Positions 1 through 5,535 of a stretch of 8,126 bases of DNA are shown here, one piece after another; position 1 is the first letter of the stretch; each line of letters opens with the position of its first letter. Source of the stretch: Betaproteobacteria bacterium UBA5582 (GTDB lineage Bacteria > Pseudomonadota > Gammaproteobacteria > Burkholderiales > Rhodocyclaceae). The notes beneath the pieces are model-generated. The model was given only the letters and a program-made list of their open reading frames with translations. It did not search any database and was not told the DNA's origin. A program made the translations under genes and the position numbers. The stretch spans positions 1 through 8,126 of the forward strand of contig DILW01000135.1 in the NCBI GenBank assembly GCA_002425245.1. Direction: 5' to 3'.

Positions 1-1
1 G

Positions 2-664
2 CTGGAAATTGCCCCGGCCGACGACCTGGCGGCGCTGAACCGGGCAGCGGCGGAATTCTCCAGCTGCGCACTGGCGGTTTTCGTCAGCCCCAATGCTGTG
101 CGCCATGCCTTGCCTTTCCTGCTCGCCGGTCGCTCCTGGCCTGCCGGCGTGGTGCCGGCGGCGGTCGGTCCGGGAACGGTCAAGGCACTGGCCGACGCCG
201 GTGTCTCCGGTTGCCTGCTGCCTGCCGGTCGCTACGATTCGGAAGGCCTGCTCGAATTGCCCGAACTGTCCGGCGCCAGGATGGCCGGGCAGCGGGTGTT
301 TATCTTTCGCGGCGACGGTGGCCGCGAGCTGCTCGCCGACACGCTGCGCGAGCGCGGTGCCCGGGTCGAATGCATCAGCTGCTACCGGCGCAGCGGGCCG
401 GCCGCCAGTTTCAGTCCCTTGCTCGATGCCTGGCGGGACCGCCGGCTCGATGCGATGGTCGTGTCCAGCAGCGAAGCCCTGCGCTACCTGGTGGCCGGGC
501 TGGATGCCGAGGGGCGGGACTGGCTGCAGGAAACCCCGCTGTTCGTGCCGCACGCGCGCATTGCCGAAGTCGCGGGCGAGCTCGGGCTGCGTCGCATTGT
601 GCCCACCGCCGCTGCCGACAAGGGCCTGATCGAAGGATTACTTGCTTATAATTGGCCAGCATGA
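2..664 (+). CDS. hemD: Uroporphyrinogen-III synthase, 5'-truncated by window edge
   Basis: HemD cyclises hydroxymethylbilane to uroporphyrinogen III with inversion of ring D, a cytosolic step shared by heme, siroheme and cobalamin synthesis. The frame is open from base 2, giving 220 visible codons. Family members are about 250 residues, so roughly 30 N-terminal residues lie outside the window. Family landmarks in order are VFVSPNAV (visible residues ~27-34), AVGPGTVKALADAG (~53-66), a second-domain stretch FIFRGDGGRELLADTLRERG (~100-119) followed by CYRR, the segment MVVSSSEALRYL (~152-163), and a C-terminal VPHARIAEVA...TAAADKGLIEGL. These follow the two-domain HemD fold, which is poorly conserved overall but recognisable here. 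The TGA stop overlaps the hemX ATG by 4 nt (ATGA, 661-664), indicating translational coupling. hemC is expected just upstream but is not visible. The internal GTG at 98 and ATG at 93 are not the true start. Confidence 0.93.
   Translation: MEIAPADDLAALNRAAAEFSSCALAVFVSPNAVRHALPFLLAGRSWPAGVVPAAVGPGTVKALADAGVSGCLLPAGRYDSEGLLELPELSGARMAGQRVFIFRGDGGRELLADTLRERGARVECISCYRRSGPAASFSPLLDAWRDRRLDAMVVSSSEALRYLVAGLDAEGRDWLQETPLFVPHARIAEVAGELGLRRIVPTAAADKGLIEGLLAYNWPA
647..652 (+). promoter_or_regulatory. Perfect -10-like hexamer TATAAT inside the hemD 3' end (weak candidate)
   Basis: TATAAT occurs at 647-652, in a locally AT-rich patch of an otherwise GC-rich gene, just before the hemX start. No convincing TTGACA-like -35 lies 16-18 nt upstream: the bases at 624-630 read GCCTGAT. 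A TG dinucleotide at 643-644 is one base out of register for an extended -10. If used, transcription would begin near 659 and give an almost leaderless hemX message. The sequence also encodes hemD residues (LAYN), so it may be chance. Confidence 0.15.
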
Positions 665-1722
665 ACGACGAATCTACTTCTTCCCCCGTTGCCGAGGCGG
701 ACACCCCGCCGCTCGTGACGCCGCGCCGTAGCCGGAGCGGTGCCATCTGGTTGTTACCGTCGCTTGTTCTGGCCGGCCTGCTGGCCTGGCACTGGTACGA
801 CAGTCGGCAGCAGATCAACGAATTGCGTGCCGGTGTAGCGCGTCAGCTGGCGGATGCCGCTGTGGTTTCGCGCAAGGATGCCCAGGTCGACGAACAATTG
901 CGTCAGCAGGCCACGGTCTTCGACCAGCGGCTGAAAGCCGCCGAGCAACAGTTGGCCGAAAGTCGCGACCATGAGGCGGCACTTCAGGCCATTCTCCAGG
1001 ACGTGACCCGCGGTCGGGAGGAGGCGACTCTGCTTGAGATCGAGCAGGCCGTGACCCTGGCCGTCCAGCAGATACAACTGGCCGGCAACGTACCCGTTGC
1101 CCTGCTCGCCTTGCGCGCCGCCGATGCCCAGCTGGCGCGCCTCGACAAGGCCCGGCATCTGCCCCTGCGTAAGGCCTTGGCCGCCGACATCGCCCGTCTC
1201 AACGAGCTGCCGATGGTCGATGTGCCCGGCATTAGCCTGCGACTTGAGCAGATCGTCGGCAGCATCGACAAGCTGCCTTTTGCCGTCCATGGCCGGCCGG
1301 TCGACGAGCCGGCGCCGGTGGCCGGCGAACAGGAAACAGCACCCTTGCCCTGGTGGCAGCTGGCGCTCGCCGATTTGTGGCACGAAGTGCGCGGCATGAT
1401 CCGCATCCAGCGCTTCGACCGCGAGGAACCCGCCTTACTGGCTCCAGGCCAGGGCTTCTTCCTGCGCGAAAACCTCAGGCTGCGCCTGTTGAGCGCGCGC
1501 CTTGCCCTGTTCGCCCGCGAGCAATGGACTTTCCGCAATGAACTGGCGGTTGCCAGCGCCTGGCTGGAGCGCTATTTCCTCACCGAAGATCGCGCCGTGC
1601 AGGCGGCCATCGAGCAGATCAAGGCCTTGTCGGCGACGGAAATCGTCATCGAATTGCCCGACCTGCGCGCCAGCCAGCAGGCCTTGCTGACCCTGCGTGA
1701 AGAAGCGAAGGGGGCACAGTGA
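661..1722 (+). CDS. hemX: HemX family inner-membrane protein (heme operon)
   Basis: 353 residues, a member of the HemX family that follows hemD in many proteobacteria. It is often labelled uroporphyrinogen-III C-methyltransferase, but nothing here resembles the SAM-dependent CobA/CysG fold, so that label should not be used. Its biochemical role is unsettled. Layout: a short Ser/Pro/acidic cytoplasmic N-terminus (1-21), an RRSRSG basic patch, one transmembrane helix (~28-46, rich in Leu/Ala/Trp), then a Gln/Glu/Ala-rich predicted coiled coil (~50-115) and a helical C-terminal domain. I chose the ATG at 661, which overlaps the hemD stop as ATGA. An in-frame TTG at 652 would add MAS and sits 14 nt after a GAAGGA (632-637), but the overlap start is more typical. 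There is no close ribosome binding site for 661, so coupling to hemD is likely. It ends in a GTGA overlap with hemY. Confidence 0.88.
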   Translation: MNDESTSSPVAEADTPPLVTPRRSRSGAIWLLPSLVLAGLLAWHWYDSRQQINELRAGVARQLADAAVVSRKDAQVDEQLRQQATVFDQRLKAAEQQLAESRDHEAALQAILQDVTRGREEATLLEIEQAVTLAVQQIQLAGNVPVALLALRAADAQLARLDKARHLPLRKALAADIARLNELPMVDVPGISLRLEQIVGSIDKLPFAVHGRPVDEPAPVAGEQETAPLPWWQLALADLWHEVRGMIRIQRFDREEPALLAPGQGFFLRENLRLRLLSARLALFAREQWTFRNELAVASAWLERYFLTEDRAVQAAIEQIKALSATEIVIELPDLRASQQALLTLREEAKGAQ

Positions 1723-2909
1723 GGGGCTTGTTCTGGGTTGTTGCCCTGTTTGCACTGGCTGTCGCCGTGGCGGTCGGGGTCAGCGTCAACGACGGTTATG
1801 TGCTGCTGGTGATGCCGCCCTGGCGGGTCGAAGTGTCGCTTAATTTCCTCTTGCTCGGCCTGCTCCTGGCCTTCATCGTCTTTCACCTGCTGTTGCGGGC
1901 GCTATCGCTGACCCTGGGCATGCCCAGGCAGGTGGCCGAGTACCGGCGGCGGCGCCAGCGCGAGAAATCCGGGCAGATTTTCCAGGATGCCGTGCGCTTC
2001 CTGTTTGAAGGGCGTTTCGGTCAGGCACTGAAGCGCGCCGGGCAAGCCTATGAGGCCGGTCGGGCGCCGGCCCTGGCTGCCCTGATCGCGGCCCGCGCCG
2101 CCCAGCGTCTGGGCGAACCCGCGCGTCAGCAGGAGTGGCTGGACAAGGCCAAGCAGCAGGATGCCCGCAACGAATCGGCGACCCTGATGCTGGAAGCGGA
2201 AATGCTCAATGAAGCGCGCCGTTTCAACGAGGCGCTGGTGGTGCTACAGCGCCTGCAGCAGCGCGAAGGCCGGCATATCGCCGCCCTGCGCCTGGAGTTG
2301 CGGGCCCGTCAGGGAATCGGCGACTGGGACGGGGCCCTGAAACTGCTGCGCCAGCTGGCCAAGCGCGACGCCCTGCCACCGCATCTGGTGCGGCCGTTGG
2401 CGACCAAGGCGCATCTGGCCAACCTGGCGCGTCGCCACGATGACCGCGACGCGCTGGAAGCCTACCTGCGCCAGGTGCCGGCCGCTGAACGCGGCGTCGA
2501 GGTGGTGCTTGCTGCCGCCCGCGGGCTGGCCGCCGCCGGTGGCGATAGCGAAGCTCAGCGCCTGATCGAAGGCATGCTCGATCAGGGCGACGAAGAAGCC
2601 TGGTCAAGTGAATTGCTGGCGATTTACGGCCGGCTCGCCGGCGGCGACCAGATGTCGCGTATCGGCCGGGCCGAGCAGTGGCTGCGCGAGCGGCCGGCAC
2701 ATGCCGGGCTGCTCCTGGCGCTGGGTCGCATGTGTGCGCGTCAACGCCTGTGGGGCAAGGCACAAAGTTATCTGGAAGCCTCGCTGGCGGTTGAGGAAAC
2801 GCAAGCAGGACATCTGGAACTGGCGCGTCTGGGCGATCAGCTCGAACGTGTCGATGAGGCCAACCGGCATTACCGCGCCGCGGTGCTGCCGGCCAACAGC
2901 GATAAATGA
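1719..2909 (+). CDS. hemY: HemY, membrane-anchored TPR protein of the heme operon
   Basis: 396 residues, close to the roughly 400 of enterobacterial HemY. This is the proteobacterial TPR-type HemY, not the Bacillus protoporphyrinogen oxidase of the same name. Two transmembrane helices form the N-terminal HemY_N region (~3-22 and ~41-62). They are separated by a loop with the family pattern GYVLLVMPPWRVEVSL (26-41). The rest is an Ala/Leu/Arg-rich all-helical domain typical of degenerate tetratricopeptide repeats, for example around RFNEALVVLQRLQQREG and DWDGALKLLRQLAKRD. A role in organising late protoporphyrin/heme enzymes at the membrane has been proposed for the family, but function is not settled. 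The start is GTG at 1719, overlapping the hemX TGA by 4 nt and preceded by GAAGGGGG (1707-1714), 4 nt away. A membrane-protein start fits, since the first helix begins at residue 3. Confidence 0.9.
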   Translation: MRGLFWVVALFALAVAVAVGVSVNDGYVLLVMPPWRVEVSLNFLLLGLLLAFIVFHLLLRALSLTLGMPRQVAEYRRRRQREKSGQIFQDAVRFLFEGRFGQALKRAGQAYEAGRAPALAALIAARAAQRLGEPARQQEWLDKAKQQDARNESATLMLEAEMLNEARRFNEALVVLQRLQQREGRHIAALRLELRARQGIGDWDGALKLLRQLAKRDALPPHLVRPLATKAHLANLARRHDDRDALEAYLRQVPAAERGVEVVLAAARGLAAAGGDSEAQRLIEGMLDQGDEEAWSSELLAIYGRLAGGDQMSRIGRAEQWLRERPAHAGLLLALGRMCARQRLWGKAQSYLEASLAVEETQAGHLELARLGDQLERVDEANRHYRAAVLPANSDK

Positions 2910-2918
2910 GCAATACGC

Positions 2919-2924
2919 GGAGGG
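2919..2924 (+). promoter_or_regulatory. Strong ribosome binding site for the 79-residue protein
   Basis: GGAGGG (2919-2924) is followed by AAGGG (2925-2929) and lies 7 nt before the GTG at 2932. It is one of the two best Shine-Dalgarno matches in the window. It fixes the start of the small gene, whose frame is otherwise open far back into hemY, and it indicates deliberate translation of this short protein. Confidence 0.7.
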
Positions 2925-2931
2925 AAGGGCT

Positions 2932-3171
2932 GTGCTGAATATCGATCTGCGCAAGATCTACAATTTTTACCCGGTCGAACCGGCGCCATCCGCGGACAAG
3001 CTGCCGAGCGGCGGCGACGTTTATTACGAGTGCCTCGATTGCTCGGTGATCGTCAATTCGGTACCGCACATCAAGGCGGCCTGCGCCTGCGGCAACCTGC
3101 AGGGCGCCGGCGGCAAGCTCGAAGTCCGGGACCCGGGCCGCGTCCGGGTGGTCAAGGGCAAGCTGAAATAA
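2932..3171 (+). CDS. Uncharacterised 79-residue CX2C/CXC protein, putative zinc-ribbon-like
   Basis: A 79-residue soluble protein with no signal peptide or membrane segment. It carries four cysteines in two pairs: C34 and C37 (ECLDC), and C51 and C53 (ACACGN), i.e. CX2C-X13-CXC, with H46 between them. The spacing resembles a small zinc ribbon or rubredoxin-like knuckle. Zinc, iron or a disulphide pair are all possible from sequence alone. The pattern Y-x-C-x-x-C, then S-x-P, then CxCGN, then a basic KLEVRDPGRVRVVKGKLK tail is one I recall from uncharacterised small proteins, but I cannot name a family with certainty. The frame runs upstream into hemY; the start is set at GTG 2932 because GGAGGG lies 7 nt before it. 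The gene begins 22 nt after the hemY stop, so it probably belongs to the hem transcript. Its TAA stop is 3 nt from the convergent hemF stop. No function is assigned. Confidence 0.78.
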   Translation: MLNIDLRKIYNFYPVEPAPSADKLPSGGDVYYECLDCSVIVNSVPHIKAACACGNLQGAGGKLEVRDPGRVRVVKGKLK

Positions 3172-3174
3172 GGC

Positions 3175-4080
3175 TCAGACCCATTCCTGCGGCTGCAGGA
3201 AGACTTCGTAGAGTTCAGCTTCCGGCGTACCGGCTTCCGGCTGCCAGTCGTAGCGCCATTTGACGATTGGCGGCAGCGACATCAGGATCGACTCGGTGCG
3301 ACCGCCTGACTGCAATCCGAACAGGGTTCCCCGGTCCCAGACCAGGTTGAACTCGACGTAACGACCGCGGCGGTAGGCCTGGAAGTCGCGCTCGCGCTCG
3401 CCGTAAGGCGTTTCGCGGCGGCGCTCAAGTACCGGCAGGTAAGCCGCCGTAAAGGCGTTGCCGACCGCCTGGGTGAGCTTGAAGCAGCGCTCGAAACCGC
3501 CTTCGTTGAGATCGTCGAAGAAGACGCCGCCAACGCCGCGCGGCTCCTTGCGATGCTTGAGGAAGAAGTACTCGTCGCACCACTGCTTGTACTTCGGATA
3601 GACCTCGGCGCCGAAGGGGGCAAGGGCGTCACGGCAGGTGCTGTGAAAGTGCTGAACATCCTCGCGCTGGCCGTAATAGGGCGTCATGTCCATGCCGCCG
3701 CCGAACCACCAGACATCCTCTTCGCCTTCCTTGGTGGCGACGAAGCAGCGCACGTTCATGTGTGCCGTCGGGCAGTAGGGATTGCGCGGGTGCAGGACCA
3801 GCGATACGCCCATGGCTTCCCAGGCGCGACCGGCGAGCTGTGGGCGCACGGCGGTGGCCGAGGCGGGCAGGGCGGTGCCGGTGACATGCGAGAAATTGAC
3901 GCCGCCGCGCTCGAAGAAGTTGCCTTCCTCGATCAGGCGGGAAATGCCGCCGCCGCCCTCGGGGCGCTGCCAGGCGTCGGTGCGGAAGGGCTGGCCGTCA
4001 AAGGCTTCGAGTTCGGCGACGATGCTTCGTTGCAGGCCGGTGAAGTATTCCAGCCGGGCACTGCGCTCGCTGCCGCTCAC
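3175..4080 (-). CDS. hemF: Oxygen-dependent coproporphyrinogen-III oxidase
   Basis: 301 residues (E. coli HemF is about 299). It oxidatively decarboxylates two propionates of coproporphyrinogen III to give protoporphyrinogen IX, using O2, as a soluble dimer. The family signature KxWCxx-YFF-LxHRxExRGxGGxFFD is complete at residues 165-189. The four conserved histidines are present: H97 (SLVLHPRN), H107 (CPTAHMNVR), H146 (HFHSTC) and H176 (LKHRK). The blocks GGGGISR (42-48), FERGGVNFSHV (56-66), WWFGGGMDMTPYYG (124-137) and RGRYVEFNLVWDRGTLFGLQ (238-257) are also intact. It starts with GTG, overlapping the purD TGA by 4 nt, without a recognisable ribosome binding site, so translation is probably coupled to purD. 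Its length and N-terminus agree with the family and there is no better start. The last codons overlap a perfect 7-bp hairpin near the convergent junction. An oxygen-independent HemN, if present, is elsewhere. Confidence 0.97.
   Translation of the reverse strand: MSGSERSARLEYFTGLQRSIVAELEAFDGQPFRTDAWQRPEGGGGISRLIEEGNFFERGGVNFSHVTGTALPASATAVRPQLAGRAWEAMGVSLVLHPRNPYCPTAHMNVRCFVATKEGEEDVWWFGGGMDMTPYYGQREDVQHFHSTCRDALAPFGAEVYPKYKQWCDEYFFLKHRKEPRGVGGVFFDDLNEGGFERCFKLTQAVGNAFTAAYLPVLERRRETPYGERERDFQAYRRGRYVEFNLVWDRGTLFGLQSGGRTESILMSLPPIVKWRYDWQPEAGTPEAELYEVFLQPQEWV
3184..3201. other. Perfect 7-bp inverted repeat at the convergent 3' junction
   Basis: TTCCTGC (3184-3190) and GCAGGAA (3195-3201) are exact reverse complements around a 4-nt loop, GGCT. 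The structure lies inside the last codons of hemF and begins 12 nt beyond the stop of the small + strand gene. No T-run follows on either strand, so it is not a classic intrinsic terminator. It could still stabilise 3' ends or act with Rho. It is the best hairpin I see near the junction, but the stem is short enough to be partly chance. Confidence 0.3.
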
Positions 4081-5405
4081 GAAGCTTCGCCGGCCGACTT
4101 GTCACCAGCCCGACGCAGATGGGGCGGCGGGACGCCGATGGCGCGGTGGCCGATGTCCTTGCGGTACTGCATGCCGTCCCAGGAAATCCTGAGTGCGGCT
4201 TCGTAGGCGGCCTTCTGGGCCAGCTTGACGTTCTCGCCGAGGGCGGTGACGCACAGCACCCGGCCGCCGGCCGTCACCACCTTGTCGTCCTGCCCGGCGG
4301 TGCCGGCGTGGAAGACATGGCAGTCGTCGGCAAAACGGTTGCCGGCGGGCAGGCCGACGATGAGGTCGCCCTTTTTCGGGGTGTCCGGGTAGTTGGCGGC
4401 AGCCAGCACGACACCCAGCGCCACGCGGCGGTCCCATTCGGCCTCGACTTGGTCGAGCGTGCCGTTGATGCCGTGTTCAAGCAGCTTGACGAAGTCGGAC
4501 TTGAGCCGCATCAGGATCGGCTGCGTTTCCGGGTCGCCCATGCGGCAGTTGAATTCCAGTGTCCGCACCGCGCCGTCCTTGCCGATCATCAGGCCGGCGT
4601 AGAGGAAGCCGGTGAACGGAATGCCATCAGCCGCCATACCGCGTACCGTCGGCATGATGATCTCGCGCATGACCTTGGCGTGGACTTCCGGCGTGACGCA
4701 GGGGGCGGGCGAATAGGCGCCCATGCCGCCAGTGTTCGGGCCCTGGTCGCCATCGAAGATGCGCTTGTGGTCCTGGCTGGAGGCCAGGGCGAGGACGTTC
4801 TTGCCGTCGACCATGACGATGAAGCTGGCTTCCTCGCCGTCGAGGAAGTCCTCGATGACGACACGGGCGCCGGCATCGCCGAGCTTGTTGCCGGACAGCA
4901 TGTCGTCGATCGCAGCATGCGCTTCCTCAAGGCTCATGGCGACGACGACGCCCTTGCCGGCGGCCAGGCCGTCCGCCTTGATGACGATCGGCGCGCCCTG
5001 GCGGTCGATGTAGGCGTGGGCGGCGGCGGCATCGGAGAAAGTCTCGAAGCCGGCGGTCGGGATGTTGTGGCGGGCCATGAAACGCTTGGCGAAATCCTTG
5101 GAGGATTCGAGCTGCGCGGCTTCCTTGGTTGGGCCGAATATCTTCAGGCCGCGGGCGCGGAAGACATTGACCACGCCGGCCGCCAGCGGCGCCTCGGGGC
5201 CGACTAGGGTGAGGTGGATCTTGTTCTGCTCGGCGAAATCGGCGAGGGCTTCCGGATCCGTGAGATTCACGTTCTCCAGTTCATGCTCGCGCGCCGTGCC
5301 GGCGTTGCCGGGGGCGACGTAAACCTTCTGCAGGCCTGGCGTCTGCGCCAGCTTCCAGGCCATGGCGTGCTCGCGGCCGCCGGAACCGATTACCAGGAGT
5401 TTCAT
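4077..5405 (-). CDS. purD: Phosphoribosylamine-glycine ligase (GAR synthetase)
   Basis: 442 residues. It joins 5-phosphoribosylamine and glycine with ATP to form GAR, the second step of IMP synthesis, in the cytosol. The N-domain begins MKLLVIGSGGREHAMAWKLA (1-20) with APGNAGTA (31-38). The ATP-grasp domain follows with the nucleotide loop KADGLAAGKG (143-152), DHKRIFDGDQGPNTGGMGAY (212-231) and the family signature RMGDPETQ (288-295). The C-terminal domain includes GYP-type ANYP (337-340) and QYRKDIGHRAIG (413-424). About 17 residues after RAIG, Pro- and Arg-rich and poorly conserved, make it slightly longer than E. coli PurD (about 429). The start is ATG with AAGGA (5415-5419) 9 nt upstream. 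The TGA stop overlaps the hemF GTG by 4 nt. It lies 130 nt downstream of purH, the same order as the enterobacterial purHD operon, and may share its transcript or use a promoter in the gap. Confidence 0.97.
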   Translation of the reverse strand: MKLLVIGSGGREHAMAWKLAQTPGLQKVYVAPGNAGTAREHELENVNLTDPEALADFAEQNKIHLTLVGPEAPLAAGVVNVFRARGLKIFGPTKEAAQLESSKDFAKRFMARHNIPTAGFETFSDAAAAHAYIDRQGAPIVIKADGLAAGKGVVVAMSLEEAHAAIDDMLSGNKLGDAGARVVIEDFLDGEEASFIVMVDGKNVLALASSQDHKRIFDGDQGPNTGGMGAYSPAPCVTPEVHAKVMREIIMPTVRGMAADGIPFTGFLYAGLMIGKDGAVRTLEFNCRMGDPETQPILMRLKSDFVKLLEHGINGTLDQVEAEWDRRVALGVVLAAANYPDTPKKGDLIVGLPAGNRFADDCHVFHAGTAGQDDKVVTAGGRVLCVTALGENVKLAQKAAYEAALRISWDGMQYRKDIGHRAIGVPPPHLRRAGDKSAGEAS

Positions 5406-5535
5406 GGGGATTTTTCCTTGTTATAACCGAAGCAATTTCGTGGCCGGCAAAGCCGTGACGCGAAGACGAGCCGAAGACAGTGCTGTTGCACGGCGAGGCG
5501 AAGTCGACAAGATCACGGCGCAGTCGGGCATGAAA
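5406..5535 (-). other. purH-purD intergenic leader
   Basis: This 130-nt stretch is the only sizeable gap in the window. Read on the - strand, it has no T-run that would terminate purH. GCCGTG occurs twice (complement of 5514-5519 and 5489-5494), and both copies can pair with one downstream CACGGC (complement of 5452-5457). With flanking bases the outer pair reaches 7 bp. A small hairpin GTGC-AACA-GCAC (complement of 5480-5491) and a CGGC-TTT-GCCG stem (complement of 5445-5455) compete for the same bases. CGAAGAC is repeated at 5461-5467 and 5472-5478. A TATAAC hexamer (complement of 5420-5425) lies 19 nt from a TTGCCG (complement of 5445-5450), but a start from it would fall beyond the purD ribosome binding site. 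I see no open frame with good evidence. Confidence 0.5.
5415..5419 (-). promoter_or_regulatory. Ribosome binding site of purD
   Basis: AAGGA on the - strand, 9 nt before the purD ATG. It supports the ATG at 5405-5403 as start and implies that purD can be translated independently of purH, whose stop is 130 nt away. Confidence 0.6.

Noticed and set aside
661..1722. hemX as a uroporphyrinogen-III methyltransferase
   Set aside because: No SAM-binding motif or tetrapyrrole methylase fold is visible. The layout is one membrane helix, a coiled coil and a helical domain, as in the HemX family.
2224..3069. 281-codon - strand open frame opposite hemY
   Set aside because: Arg/Pro/Ala-rich shadow of hemY that also runs across the hemY/small-gene border. 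It shows no domain features.
3131..3149. ACCCGG / CCGGGT 6-bp stem as terminator of the small gene
   Set aside because: It lies inside the coding sequence 20 nt before the stop, has a 7-nt loop and no T-run, and such GC-only stems are common by chance here.
2608..3171. 187-codon version of the small gene starting inside hemY
   Set aside because: The first 108 codons overlap hemY in another frame and look like out-of-frame hemY (Trp/Arg/Cys-rich). GGAGGG 7 nt before GTG 2932 sets the true start.
3218..3241. Direct repeat GCTTCCGGC (3218-3226 and 3233-3241)
   Set aside because: It encodes two copies of Pro-Glu-Ala in the HemF C-terminus, so protein sequence and codon use explain it.
4119..5207. 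362-codon + strand open frame opposite purD
   Set aside because: A shadow of purD, whose motifs are complete on the - strand. The frame has no family motif and no good ribosome binding site.
5420..5450. TATAAC / TTGCCG as the purD promoter
   Set aside because: The spacing is 19 nt, the -35 is weak, and transcription would start downstream of the ribosome binding site, so I do not list it as a promoter.
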